From the NCBI GenBank assembly GCA_011833715.1, contig CM022401.1:65018606-65082605 (forward strand): DNA of 64,000 bases, read 5' to 3'. The position numbers and the translations under genes are program-made. Under the pieces are notes generated by a model that was not told the origin of the DNA, did no database searches, and saw only the letters and a program-made list of their open reading frames with translations. This DNA comes from Carcinoscorpius rotundicauda. Its lineage: Eukaryota; Arthropoda; Merostomata; Xiphosura; Limulidae. Each line of letters begins with the position of its first letter. The first letter of the stretch is position 1. Positions 25,621-37,156 of this stretch are shown piece by piece.

Positions 25621-25929
25621 TACAGTCTAAATACCACTCATGTTGTGTCATTTATACAGTTTAAATACAAGTCGTTCTGTGTTAGTTATATAGTCTAAAT
25701 ATTAGTCATGTTGTGTCATTTATATAGTTTAAGTACAAGTCGTTCTGTGTTAGTTATATAGTCTAAATATTAGTCATGTTGTGTCATTTATATAGTTTAA
25801 GTACAAGTAGTGCTGTGTTAGTTATATAGTCTATAAAATAGCCGTACTCTACCAGTTGTTTAGTTTATATGATAGCCATATTGTTTCAGTTGTAGAGGTT
25901 AAATACTAGTCGTACTGTAGCAGTTGCAT
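25621..25929. repeat. Minisatellite, ~34-bp units
   Basis: About nine tandem units of ~34 bp, such as tatagtctaaatattagtca followed by tgttgtgtcattta. Two unit types alternate, one with tagtcatgttgtgtcattta and one with aagtcgttctgtgttagtta, so the true period is ~68 bp. The right end decays, and a further similar unit is visible near 25998-26030. Similar diverged units may precede the SINE at 25067. Confidence 0.85.
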
Positions 25930-26480
25930 GTATTAACTAGTAAACATTATATATAAGTTATTTACTTTACATTTTAACAATACTACTTCGGTTAAGTAGC
26001 CTAAATACTGGTCATGTTGTATCACTCCTACGTTTAATATAGGAGCTGCATTATTGACGTCGTATTGTGTAATGGCCATGAACTGAAGATGCGGAAAATC
26101 ATCAGTAATGCTCATGGAAATCTGAATTTTTATCATCACGAAAGAGGACAAGGATAACAGTTTGAGGACAAAAGTAAGTCTTACTCTTCCCATTTGAAGC
26201 GTCATAAATATAGTTTGTAAATTCTGTTGACAAAGAATATATATATTTATAATATGTTGCATATGTTTCGTTACTTATTTTGCTCCACGACCGGAGAATA
26301 TTAAAAACAGAGTAGCTTATAGTTTTATATGCATAACGTGCCATTTAGTGTATTTAAATTACTAAAAAAATATTAGATATCTTTGTTATATACCACTTGT
26401 TTAACAAATACCACCATATTTGCTACAAATCTTTGCATTATCAGAGTACTTTATACAGTGGTAATAAATTAAACTTTTAA

Positions 26481-26663
26481 AGAAAAAAAATAACCGTTAA
26501 AAACACTATGGTGGTAATTTATTTTCTTGGTGATGTTTCGAACAAACGCTGTTTTTCAAGTCAGAAACGAGTTTTGGGTCTGCCCTGAAAAAAAAGTGTT
26601 TGTTCGAAACGTCGCCAAGGAAATAAATTACCATCATGATGTTTTAAAAAATGATTTTTCTCT
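26481..26663. repeat. Foldback / MITE-like inverted repeat
   Basis: The left arm (26481-26558) and right arm (26586-26663) are reverse complements with few mismatches, around a 27-base loop. The core motif gtttcgaacaaac appears in the left arm and gtttgttcgaaac in the right. The inner 55 bases match almost perfectly. No transposase is encoded. The size, about 180 bp, and structure suggest a foldback or MITE, though a cruciform-forming palindrome of other origin is possible. Confidence 0.8.
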
Positions 26664-26783
26664 AAAAACATTATTTTTTATCACCTTCACATTTTTCCAT
26701 TTTATATAGTGGCAGTTTTATTACAACCTCCCAGAAGCTGAACGGAAAATCTGAAAGCTGATGACGTTAACATTTCTTTGCTT

Positions 26784-26983
26784 TTAATTTCACGCAAACT
26801 ACGTGAGGGCTATCTGCACTAACCGTCCCTAATTTGGCATTGTAAGATTAGAGAAAAGACAGCTAGTCATCATCACCCATTCCTATCCCTTGGTCCACTC
26901 TTCTACCAAAAAATAGGGAGATTGGCTATTACATCATAACAACTTTACTGTTGAAAGGGAGAGCATGTTTAGTGTGACAAGAT
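26784..26983 (-). repeat. SINE-A copy, head truncated
   Basis: Diverged tail (tttcacgcaaactacgtgag) and body, broken at the tRNA head where a SINE-B fragment follows. Confidence 0.8.
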
Positions 26984-26988
26984 GACAC

Positions 26989-27056
26989 TAAAAATCAGGT
27001 TTACATACCCATGGCACAACACAAATAGCCACTATTTAGCTTTGTGATTCACTACA
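26989..27056 (+). repeat. SINE-B fragment joined to a SINE-A
   Basis: Reads ctaaaaatcaggtttacata...catggc and then cacaaatagccactatttag, the plus-strand SINE-B middle and tail. It abuts the head end of the minus-strand SINE-A at 26784-26983. Confidence 0.7.
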
Positions 27057-27224
27057 AATAAAGAAATTATCATGATGTCCCAAATTTTTAACATAATTTG
27101 GTAATCTTAACATTATGTTGCTTATTTCATGAAGAAAACGTCAACAATTATTTTGATAAACATTTTCTTTTTTCGAGAGCATTGGGTAATCATTACAGTT
27201 TGATAGTTGTCCCAGGAGTAGATG

Positions 27225-27533
27225 GGTTTGTTTTGAATTTCGTACAAAGCTTTTGTTTGTTTGTTTGTTTTGAATTTCGTACAAAGCTACTTGAGGGCTA
27301 TCTGTGCTAGTCGTTCTTAATTTAGCAGTGTAAGACTAGATGGAAGGCAGCTAGTCATTACCACCCACCGCCAACTCTTGGGCTACTCTTTTACCAACGA
27401 ATAGTGGGATTGAAAGTCACATTATAATGCCCCCACAGTTGAAAGGGTGAGCATGTTTGGCGCGACGGGGATGCAAACCCGCGACCCTCAGATTACGAGT
27501 CGCACGCCTTAACACACTTGGCCATGCCGGGCC
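27225..27533 (-). repeat. SINE-A copy with duplicated tail
   Basis: A full copy runs from 27255 to 27533. A second partial tail (ttgttttgaatttcgtacaa) precedes it at 27225-27252, giving a repeated end. Confidence 0.9.
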
Positions 27534-27534
27534 C

Positions 27535-27755
27535 TCGTAAAAAGCTACACGAGGACTATCTGCGCTAACCGTCCCTAATTTAGCAGTATAAGACTAGAGG
27601 AAAGGCAGCTAGTCACCACCACCCACCACCAACTCTTGGGTTACTCTTTTACCAACGAATAGCTGGATTGATCGTTGTATTATAACGTCCCCACGGCTGA
27701 AAGGGCGAGTATGTTTGGTCTGACGAGGATTACGAGTCCCGTGCTTTAATCAACT
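27535..27755 (-). repeat. SINE-A copy in tandem with its neighbour
   Basis: Starts at aaagctacacgaggactatc directly after the previous copy's head. Its own head is partly deleted (gacgaggattacgagtcccg). Confidence 0.88.
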
Positions 27756-29690
27756 AGAAATAGTTACCAGGGAACGAAACTCTTCACCATTTATATGATT
27801 CTGGTTATTTGTGTATAACTTAACAGTGGTAACGTTACACTAATAAATTTTCATTGCTAATAAAACAACTGAAAAATACCCTAAATTTTCTACAATTTTG
27901 TAAAGTTCATGAAAGGTGATCGCAAAAAACACGTGTACTTGTTCTTTTCATGAAACGGAAGTTTCTTGCAAAAGATGCACGTGTTAGTTATTTACACCGC
28001 TGAAGATAAGGAGATAATTACCATTTTATTAGAGAACGTCCTGTTCTTAGCAGTTTGCTTGAAATTGACTTGTAGCCGGATGTGAAGTTTTAGTTTCCTT
28101 TACCAAAGGCCAAAAAGGTTTCCAGAAATTCCCATTGACACATACAAATTACAAGTTACGAGTTTTTAAAAACAGGAAGCAAGAAAAAACACATTATTAT
28201 GTTTGTCGAACTGTTTTTTTTAATTATTTCTTGTTAAACTATGAAATAGTACTGGGTTTTGAGAACGAGCAAAATACACTGAGTTGTTTACACCCGAAGT
28301 CAAATGAAGCTCGTTTAGAAAACATCTGTAATAATCTTAAATGCATGAACTGATTAGTTTATCTTGGTAGTGAGTTTGTTAAAGACTATAAATAAACAAT
28401 TCACGCGTCGACACACATGTACAAAACCTTATCTACAAAAATGACGATTATTCGATTGGACAACTGGAAACCACATGACCTTAGTAACGTGTAAGTAGTT
28501 TATTTTTATTTTTAAAATATTTTCATGAAATTTGGGACATGAGTCGCAAACCTTCTGGAGTGCTCTCATGGACCCCATTTTTTAGTGATTTATTTTAGTT
28601 AAGCACAAAGATACAAATGTGCTATCTGTGTCCTACTCCCCACGGGTATCAAAATCCGGTTTATAAGTCTGCAGACATGGTGTTGTGCCACTAGAGGCGC
28701 TTGTTAATGAATTAGAGATATATCTTTATCACAGGAATTTCAAGTCAAAGTGAACGAAATTATCTTCCTTTTATAATTTGTAACAAGCTATTCGAAATTA
28801 AAATGGAAAGCACTAGCTATATCTCAATTTTTCTTTGAGATGCCGTTAAAAACACACACATGAATAAACGTGAAGAGAATATTTTCAACTTGTAAAACAT
28901 AAAGAACTAGTAGCAGCGTTATATTTAAAGTTATTAAACTGTAAAAATAAAGCGCTGTTGAACGCCATGGGAACATTTAAAAACAATCTAAAATACATAA
29001 TTAAACCAATTTCATTTATACATGAGATTAAGTGTCTGTGTATGTGTGTCACGTAACTCCTCTTAAACCGGTGGTTGAAACGACTTTTAAATTGTAACAA
29101 ATGAATCGTCTAAGTGAAGACAAAATTTTCCACACCATCCCTTGGAAGACCAAGAATTTTCCAAAACGCCCTTCTCCTGAACTCCTAGCCTCCTAAATGG
29201 TGCCGAAAAAATCCCACTGGTCCCAAGGTTTGCAAAAAAAATGTAAAAATATTTCGCTTAATCCCTCAGGGGACCACATATTTCATGTAAACACTTTTAC
29301 TGAGATTTTGGCACTGATTTACATTAGCGAACGCAAATAAGTAAACCTACAATTACTGTTCGTAATTTAGTTAAAGAAACTAACTTTGCATTATAGCCGT
29401 ATTAATCATTAAACTGATAAAGTGCAAAATCGTATTTCATTATTCAATATGCATAATAGCGGCCCTGTAAATGTAAGCCGTAGGCTCAAGAGCTTAAAAA
29501 ATAGTTACTGGCCTCATATATTAATTAAATATATGATGGACTGTTGTCTAAATTTAAAAAAAATGTCATAATTTAGCTTTTGTTTATTGTGCATCTGTTT
29601 GTTTCTTAAAGCCAAGTTTTATTTAACTTTCCATATCTTCGTTAGAGTCAAACATGCTAATAATAATTTTGAGACGATTAAATAAGTAGT
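27756..29690. other. No recognised gene apart from one SINE-B
   Basis: Short ORFs at 28135-28353 and 28885-29100 have no recognisable motif. The rest is AT-rich DNA. Confidence 0.5.
28595..28700 (-). repeat. SINE-B copy, diverged
   Basis: Reads agttaagcacaaagatacaa, ccccacgggtatcaaaatcc and gccactagaggcg in SINE-B order. Confidence 0.8.
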
Positions 29691-29970
29691 GGGCCTGGCA
29701 TGGCCGAGCGCGTTAAGGGGTGCACTCGTAATCCGAGGGTCGCGGGTTCGCGCCTGCGTCGCGCTAAAACATGCTCGCCCTCTCAGCCGTGGGGGTGTAT
29801 AATGTGACGGTCAATCCCACTATTCGTTGGTAAAAGAGTAGCCCAAGAGTTGGCGGTGGGTGGTGATGACTAGCTGCCTTCCCTCTAGTCTTACACTGCA
29901 AAATTAGCATAGATAGCCCTCGAGTAGCTTTGTGCGAATTTCCAAAAACAAACAAACAAACAAACAAACA
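29691..29970 (+). repeat. SINE-A copy, full length
   Basis: Head with ggcctggcatggccgagcgc, intact body, tail extended by (caaa)n. Target duplication about attaaataa on both sides. Confidence 0.93.
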
Positions 29971-30098
29971 ATTAAATAAATAAACAGTTATTTTAATAAA
30001 TTACTAAACTTCCCCAATTTACGTACCTTTTAGTTAATTTCAAGATCGATTTCGTTTCGTGTATCAGTCGTTATTACAAGATAAATAAAAAAAGTGGA

Positions 30099-30345
30099 TT
30101 TGTTTGTTTTTGAATTTCGCGAAAAACTGCACTAGGTCTATCTGTGCTATCCGTCTCTAATTTAGCAGTGTAAGACTAGAGGGAATGCAGCTAGTCATCA
30201 CCATCCATTGCCAACTCTTTGGCTACTCTTTTATCATCAAATAGTGGGATATACTGTCACATTATAATGTCCCCACGGCTGAAAGAGCGAGCATATTTAG
30301 TGTGACAAGAATTGAAACCCGCGACCCTCAGATCACGAGTCTAGC
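30099..30345 (-). repeat. SINE-A copy, head truncated
   Basis: Tail tgtttgtttttgaatttcgc, full body, and a head stopping at gatcacgagtctagcg. Confidence 0.88.
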
Positions 30346-30785
30346 GTAAAAAATTTAAAAACTTGCAAACAGGGATTGTAAAAAACGAAGGGGAAACAAA
30401 GTTGGAAATAGTGTAAACATTGTACACTTTTACTATCAACCCCTATTATGGTTCTATGTTGTTACTTAGAAATATATTTGGTGGAGTCAAAAATAATGTT
30501 CTAGCTTTGTTTTATTATCTTTTGTGGAATCTCTATTTGCAGGTATTTAAATTCACAATTTTTATTTACCATGTTTGCTAGCTTTTTTTCTGAACTATGG
30601 GCAAATAATTACTTGATATAATAACCAACTATATATTGTAATGATAATAAACGTAGCTAGTAGCTAGTTGATAGCGTTCATGATGATTTACTGTAGCTAT
30701 TGACTATTTTATCACATTTGTTCGCGATATAAAATAATAAGATGCAGTTGAAAGCTATCATGAAAATTTGTTTGAGAATATAATG

Positions 30786-30981
30786 AGCATGTTTGACTCG
30801 TAATCTGAGGGTTGCAGGTTTGAATCTCCATCGCACCAAAAGTGCTTGCCCTTTCAGTCGTGTTGGCGGTGTGCGGTGATGACTAGCTGTCTTCCCTCTA
30901 GTCTTACATTGCCGAATTAGGGATGGCTAGCACAGATAACCCTGAAGTAGCTTTACGCGAAATTCAAAAACAAACAAACAA
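30786..30981 (+). repeat. SINE-A copy with body deletion
   Basis: Starts inside the head at gactcgtaatctgagg and lacks the segment between cagtcgtg and ttggcggtg. The tail is intact. Confidence 0.87.
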
Positions 30982-31174
30982 ACTTACGTTTTTTAAGCTA
31001 GGTTTGCTACTTGGGAGATCATAGAAATCTGAAATACTCAGCAGCTGTCTTAAAGCCTCGGTGTTAAAAGTTCAGTGTTCTAAAACAGCGCATACAAACA
31101 TTAAAGCGTTAAAGCATATCAACAAGAAGTACTGAACACCCTATGCTGCCTTTTACAAATCGTGCTAAGTTGTT

Positions 31175-31341
31175 GGGCCCGGTGGTTAAGGCACTGGATT
31201 CATAATCCGAGGTTTGCGGGTTCGAATTCTTGTCATACCAAACATGTGCTCACCCTTTCAATCGTGAGGGCGTTATAGCGTAACAATCAATCCCACATTT
31301 CATTGGTAAAAGAGAAGCTCAAGAATTAGCGGCGGGTGGTG
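31175..31341 (+). repeat. SINE-A copy, 3' truncated
   Basis: Head gggcccggtggttaaggcac and first half of the body, broken at ggcgggtggt. Confidence 0.85.
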
Positions 31342-31659
31342 TGCTTAACTCTCTAACACGTGTTATTGTCCATTATAGTTCGCATCTAGTTATTTCGAAA
31401 TTTCTTGGGCAGAAAAATGAAGATTCTGTCTTTTTCCTGTAATTACAAAGAGATGATTGAAGACTGTAGAAAATAATTTGTATAATTATACTATATTTAC
31501 GGTTAACTCACTATTTTTATTTACCTTTCAGTTTTCTCGAAATATGTTTAAGATAAAATTGTTTTAATATTCTTCATTATATAGTGACTTTTCCTTTGTA
31601 TTTTATGTTATCGTTTTAAATATAAGTATCCAGTAACTAAATCGATCAGGAAGCTAAAT

Positions 31660-31706
31660 ATTGCGTAGATAGCCTTGGTGTAGCTTTGCGTGAAATTAAA
31701 AAAAAC
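31660..31706 (+). repeat. SINE-A tail fragment
   Basis: Only tagatagccttggtgtagct...gcgtgaaatt and (caaa)n remain. Confidence 0.7.
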
Positions 31707-32509
31707 AAACAAACAAATTAATGATTGCGGGTTAGTTACCTCGCAAAAACAGAAAATAAAACCGCAAAAGCAGTTGATGATAGGCGGTATTTGTATCTAA
31801 AATTAAGATTAGGACCAACATTTAATAAGCGCAACAAAGGTTTTATTTGGCCAATGGACAAAATTAAAAGACATTTGTTTCACTAGCTTGTTTTTGTTGG
31901 GTTTGTTTTAAATATGAAATGCTTCCGATACCTCTCAAGTTGCACCATCTCCAAATTTATTTAAAAAATCAAATAATACTAAATTGACAGTCGTGACTGG
32001 ATTGGTTTCTGAGTGTTTTAAAGTATTTAATGAGCTTTATATGGTGGTAGTTTCAGTTACATAACAAGGGAATAAAGAGTCGATGACAGAAGGAACTTGA
32101 ATCTTTGTTATCTGAAGCTCTTTTAATGGTTCGCAAGAGCTACTCGTATTGTAAAGGATAGAGTATCAAAATTAATCATTCTGATTGTATCGTTAAATGT
32201 AAACAAAACATAACTAAATGCTTTAAAAATACAGTAAGTTTGTGCAGATGACATTGCATTGACATATATTTAAGTCTGTTAACTGCAAGCTGTAGGAAAC
32301 TTTAAAATCTAGAAACACTGAATTTATTCCCTATCAGTCCTCACTGTAGCTAAAAAAAGTCATCTCTTTTTCCCAGTTGTTTAAATATGCTTGATGACTA
32401 AAATAAATTGTTCTACAAACAGACTACCATCTCGTAAGCGACGGAACCGGGGAATGGGCACGTGCACCCAAATTTTGACCAGGTGGCGAAGTGCCACTTT
32501 GAATAAAGG

Positions 32510-32789
32510 TTTGTTTGTTTGTGCTTGAATTTTGTGCAAAGCTACACGAGGGCTATCTGCGCCAGCCGTCCATAATTTAGCAGTGTAAGACTATAAGGAA
32601 AGCAGTTAGTCATCACCACCCACCCCGAACTCTTAGGCTACTCTTTTACCTACGAATAGTGGGATTGACCGTCATATTATTAGGCCCCCACAGCTGAAAG
32701 GACGAGCATGTTTGGTGCGACAGGTATTCAAACTCACGACCCTCAGATTATGAGTCGAACGCCTTAACCCACCTGGTTATGCCCAGCCC
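32510..32789 (-). repeat. SINE-A copy, full length
   Basis: Complete; perfect duplication tgaataaagg at 32500-32509 and 32790-32799. Confidence 0.94.
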
Positions 32790-32889
32790 TGAATAAAGGA
32801 GTAGTGAATTTTGTGTAATTATCAACCTATCATTAAAAATCATTTGTTTCAGTTTCGAATTCAATGGTACGGTTAACATAACAAATAAA

Positions 32890-33135
32890 ATGACAACAAA
32901 ACCCATGTATTTTTTTCTATTTATATTGATTTTTGTGCACGTGCGATTCAGTAAACAATGTAGAACAATTGTAAAACAATTTTTTTTAGAATTACAAAAT
33001 GACATTGAAGCTACAAAGGAGAAGGTCATGAATGAGATATTTAATGTTGAGTCCATGAAAATCGAAAGAAAATATACATGTAAACGCATGCTTAAACGTA
33101 TCGCTTTAATTTTTTCTTGTGTCAGTCGCAGTTAG
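32890..33135 (+). other. Small ORF with signal-peptide-like start, doubtful
   Basis: An 81-codon ATG ORF starts MTTKPMYFFLFILIFVHVRF, which resembles a signal peptide. A basic, helical-looking stretch with two further Cys follows. An equally long ORF runs on the opposite strand across the same bases and the DNA is AT-rich, so chance is likely. No homologue is recognised. Confidence 0.15.
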
Positions 33136-33351
33136 TGTGCTTAGACTGTGAACCAGAGGATTCGTGATTTGCTTCTGTTTGTTACAAAACCAGAATCTAT
33201 AATTTAAAAAAGTGGTGCACTATAAGTGATGGAAAATCACACTGTTCTGTGAAACAATGGTATATTTTGCGATATGTGTTGTTGCCAAGCCGCTTTTCAT
33301 TAGTTTTATCAAATCAAAATTAGGGAGCCATAGATAATACTTTGTGTAGCA

Positions 33352-33470
33352 TCTTGCTGGGACAACGGTAAGTTTATTGATTTGCAAAGCTAAAATAAGA
33401 AGTTTGATTCCCCTCAGTTGACATAACAGATACCTTCATGTGGCTTTGCTATAAGTAAAGAAAAAAACAT
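33352..33470 (+). repeat. SINE-C-like copy
   Basis: Reads gctgggacaacggtaagttt, gtttgattcccctcagttga, then atgtggctttgctataagta. It has the same tRNA-head-plus-short-tail layout as SINE-B but different bases, so it is probably a related family. Confidence 0.6.
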
Positions 33471-33593
33471 ACACACTCTCCTTTGTGTAGTTTTGGAAGA
33501 AAATTCCAAAAATCAATTACAACAGAACAAGATATATTTTTTGGTTTAGAAACGGAACGGTGGACTCAGCAAATAACGTGACGTGGTTTTGCT

Positions 33594-33878
33594 TGTTTTG
33601 TTTTGTTTGTTTTTTGGAATTTCGCACAAAGCTACTCGAGGGCTATCTGTGCTAGCCGTCCCTAATTTTGCAGTGTAAGACTAGAGGGAAGGCAGCTAGT
33701 CATCACCACCCACCGCCAACTCTTGGGCTACTCTTTTACTAACGAATAGTGGGATTGACCGTCACATTATACACCCCCACGGCTTGGAGGGCGAGCATGT
33801 TTAGCGCGACGCGGGCGCGAACCCGCGACCCTCGGATTACGAGTGCACGCCTTAACGCGCTCGGCCATGCCAGGCCAT
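33594..33878 (-). repeat. SINE-A copy nested in a SINE-C-like tail
   Basis: Full-length copy with perfect duplication cgtggttttgct at 33582-33593 and 33879-33890. The interrupted sequence (ggtggactcagcaaataacg...tggttttgctataagaaaac) is a SINE-C-like tail. Confidence 0.94.
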
Positions 33879-34196
33879 CGTGGTTTTGCTATAAGAAAAC
33901 ACACACACTCAGTTTAGAAAAATAAAACGTTTCTACAACAAACAGCTGCATTTCATTCATCAATACATTTTATTTAAAGTAAAATTTTGTCAAGATTTAA
34001 AGGTAGTCCCTTAATGCTTTATTTAATATAGGTTAGTAAATTAATAATAGCTTAAGTTATGTGTAAAATTAAAATTAATTTTCAAGCATTTTAATGGCAT
34101 AGAATTAATAAACATAAATGTTATCGAAAAGCGATTGGATATTTTCACTATCATTTAATTAAATTAATAATAGAAATGAGTTAATTGTAGTCAGTA

Positions 34197-34226
34197 GTAG
34201 CAGACGTGCCCGGCTTTGTTCCGGGG
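34197..34226 (-). other. Candidate Helitron 3' terminal hairpin
   Basis: The minus strand reads CCCGGaacaaagCCGGG followed after a few bases by CTGCTAC. Helitrons end in a short GC-rich hairpin about 10 bp before a terminal CTRR. Here the last bases are CTAC rather than CTAG, possibly by mutation. The position just past the helicase C-terminal remnant supports the call. Confidence 0.5.
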
Positions 34227-37146
34227 AAAAATTGTAAAATTATAACGAAAAGGAAAGGAGTGCAAAGACATATTTCTTTCAAAACTTTTATTTTCCCAAA
34301 AACATAATATATACATACAAAAACTAATACTACAAATTCAATAACTATATCAAGGAGCCTCTTAGTAAACAATGTTATTGGCTTTACCTTTTGGTGCAAA
34401 GCAATATAAATATGTTACTTTACCTACACAAGAGCATCCATCATAAAGTTTTTTCATGATAAAAGCAATGAATTGTCAAACTCAGTCCAACCATCTTTAA
34501 AGGCTTTTCTTGAACCTTGTTAATGGACATTGAAAAGCTGAGCTGGATAGGGAATTGAAATATCTTAAATTCGAAGATTGGTCATTTGAAATTATACGTA
34601 TTTGAGGCAGAAAGATGTCTTCACTTGTGAAATTGCATATAGTAATTACAGCCTTGATGACATGAGAAAGTATTTTTTTTCACAATTAATCTTCTGCCAT
34701 TACATAGCCTATTTGGATCCAAGTTCCTGAAAAGCATGAGAGGCTCCCTAATTTTGAGTACCAAGTTCTGTAGTGAAACACCCGAGAGTTGCAGGTAATT
34801 CAAGAATTCAACTGGATAGAGAACAACTTGACAATGGTAAAATACTTATTCAATGGATGTGTAGGACTTCTCTCCAGATAATTTCTTCAACAATCTCGAA
34901 TTCATCATATCAACAGCATAATTTTGGAAGCCATAACAGCCCATTCCCGTAGCCATATAATGTATTGCAAATGTTGTTGTATAGTTGGGAATACCATTCA
35001 CTCCAATTCCTCCCAAGAATTGTAAAGGATACCTTTACACACGGTGATATGTCCATCTGTGCGTTTAGCAAGAATATTTCCAATGTCAAGAAAAGTTGCA
35101 AGAAAATTTTTCAACCTCTTTCTTTCAGTTGAAACACACTCGCGTATCTGTAGTTAGCTTCATTTTAAAACACGTCTCCAAAAGAATGACGATTTTATGC
35201 AGGCAGTAAACTCATTAGCTTTGGTTCCTCGAGATACAACAGGTAAAATATGTCAGAAGTAACCTGCCGTGAGAAGAGTTACACTATCCCTAATCATAGT
35301 ATTGTCCCAAAAATCCTGCAAAGTCTTGTTGGCATGGAACATTCGTTCCACGCTATTAATTTACAATTAACTAGGACTTGTCATTGATAATCCCCTTTAA
35401 AATGTTGCAAACAAAGTACTTCTGTGTGCATAAAACCAATGAAAACTTGAATTTGGAATGAACAATTCTGTCACCAGTAAAGAGAATGACTGCAATCATT
35501 GATAATGCCATAAATAAAGAAAATTTCCCTCTGAAGAACACTAACAAGGAGAAGATTGAAAACAAATGTCTTCCTAGTACATTCCTAGTAGATGCATCAA
35601 AGAAAATCATGCTCCTGTTTTTAGATTCAATGTTGTCTTCCAAGATTTTCATATAGGCTTCTCTCTGTTCATCAAACGGCATTAGCGCATTTTCCTCAGT
35701 AAAGTCAAGAAATTTCAAAACATCATAGAAAATTTCGCGTAAGATCTTTTCGGGAAGGGCATGTTGCTTGTTTCTGGAAAGAGTTGGTAGTTCCATAGAC
35801 TTGAGGTATTTGCCACCAATGGTGAAAAAAATTTGCTTTAATGAAGATGAGGATCTGGGATTATATCAAAAAAGTTTACCTCGAGTTTTCGATTTTTTTT
35901 AACTTTGTAAAGAATGTCCTTATTTGTCAGTTCCTTGCATTTCTGTCAAAGTCTCATGGAAATGGATAAGCTGAAAAGTTGAAGGATCATCCAGAAGAGC
36001 AACCTCAGCAACAGCCTCTGTCCTGGGTTCATTAAGGTGTTGATCATCTTAAAGGATGTTACGAAAAGGGCAAGCTTTTATATGTATTTGACATATAATT
36101 CCTTCCACTTTTCTAAGATCTTGGAATAATTTTGATCCTTTAACAACATGAAGAATATAATAATTCGCAGAATTCAGTCCTCCTAGTTGTTGAAATGAAC
36201 TGTGTGAACTCTTCCTGAGGCATCAGATTTATCATCACCAGGATTTTGTTTACGTTTGTTTTAAGCAGTCTTGGTGTAGTAGAAGAAAACGTTACGATAA
36301 AGAAGATTGACAGTTAATGGGTCACTTTGGTACATCTAAAAAAATGCCATAACAGTTGTATGTTTGGAATCCAAAGCCCATTCTTGAGCATTTCTGTCGA
36401 CGAAGCAGAAACGTTGACCATTTTCGAGATGATCTGCCAAATGAAATTAAGGTTGACACACAATGGATTGTTTCCTAGTGCCTTCCAATCCACTTGGTAT
36501 TAACCCTAATTTCAGAGTAAGTGCCAGGTCTAATCATTGTTTTAAAACCACCATTTTCAGCTTTTCTGCAACTGTATAGAGAATAGCTATCATTTTCTGT
36601 TTGATTTTGTTGCAAGATGTTTCTGGGATTCTTCTTGGTGCACTTACAGTCTTGTATACATGGTGAATTTGGATTAAGTTCTCCCCATAGGCCATGGAAT
36701 ATTTGTTTGCAGACCACATCACATAGGTAAGAGTCTTTCTCAGCGTCAGCTAGCCCAGCACTGAAGAATGTATTATTATGACCTCCAAAATTATTTTCCC
36801 CTGAACTATACAAAGATGTGAGCATAAGGAAGGCCACGCTTTTGCCACTCAGTGGTATGGAAATTGCACCTTGTCTTGCCAAAGACACCAACAATCTTTG
36901 TTCTAATTAACCTCATTAGTTCGTCAGTTTTAAGTTTAAACATTTTGGCAATAATGTTATGTTTCTCTGTTGGATTTTGGTTTTGATAAAACTCGACTTG
37001 GATTTTCTTTCATTTTGGATTGCAAATGAAGATGATGAACAGATTGGGCCTGCCATATTGTATGATATGGGTCATCGTACCTTCAGTCTTCTGATGCATG
37101 TATCTTAATACACCTGCAAAGGATAAAGCAAAATAACCAATATTTC
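34197..37146 (-). mobile_element. Decayed Helitron (Rep/helicase) transposon
   Basis: Read on the minus strand, fragments follow the order of an animal Helitron Rep-helicase. Near 37125-36990 is a start resembling SFAGVLRYMHQKT...GRPNLFIIF.CNPKW, typical of the Helitron-like N domain. At 36900-36480 come VFGKTRC, LNPNSPCIQDCKCTKK and NGGFKT, matching the Rep central region. At 35796-35371 is the helicase start with DEQREAYMKILEDN...IFFDA and AVILFTGDRIVHS. At 34803-34621 is LQLSGVSLQNLVLK...LFRNLDPNRLCNGRRL, the late helicase region. Frames are broken many times. The Walker A loop, which should follow IFFDA, is replaced by STRNVLGR, so the helicase is dead. The 5' part is missing; at 37157 a SINE-A body begins. 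A hairpin near 34209-34225 may mark the 3' end. Confidence 0.85.
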
Positions 37147-37156
37147 CACATTTCAA

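Noticed and set aside
25621..25929. Repeat array as a CRISPR
   Set aside because: Units are directly tandem with no unique spacers, and the genome is eukaryotic.
25933..26344. Overlapping minus-strand ORFs of 109 and 80 codons
   Set aside because: Two frames of the same AT-rich DNA; neither has a recognisable domain.
36475..36894. First read as an unknown viral-like protein
   Set aside because: The adjoining minus-strand sequence (RYMHQKT, NPKW, FGKTRC) and LNPNSPCIQDCKCTKK identify it as a Helitron Rep region.
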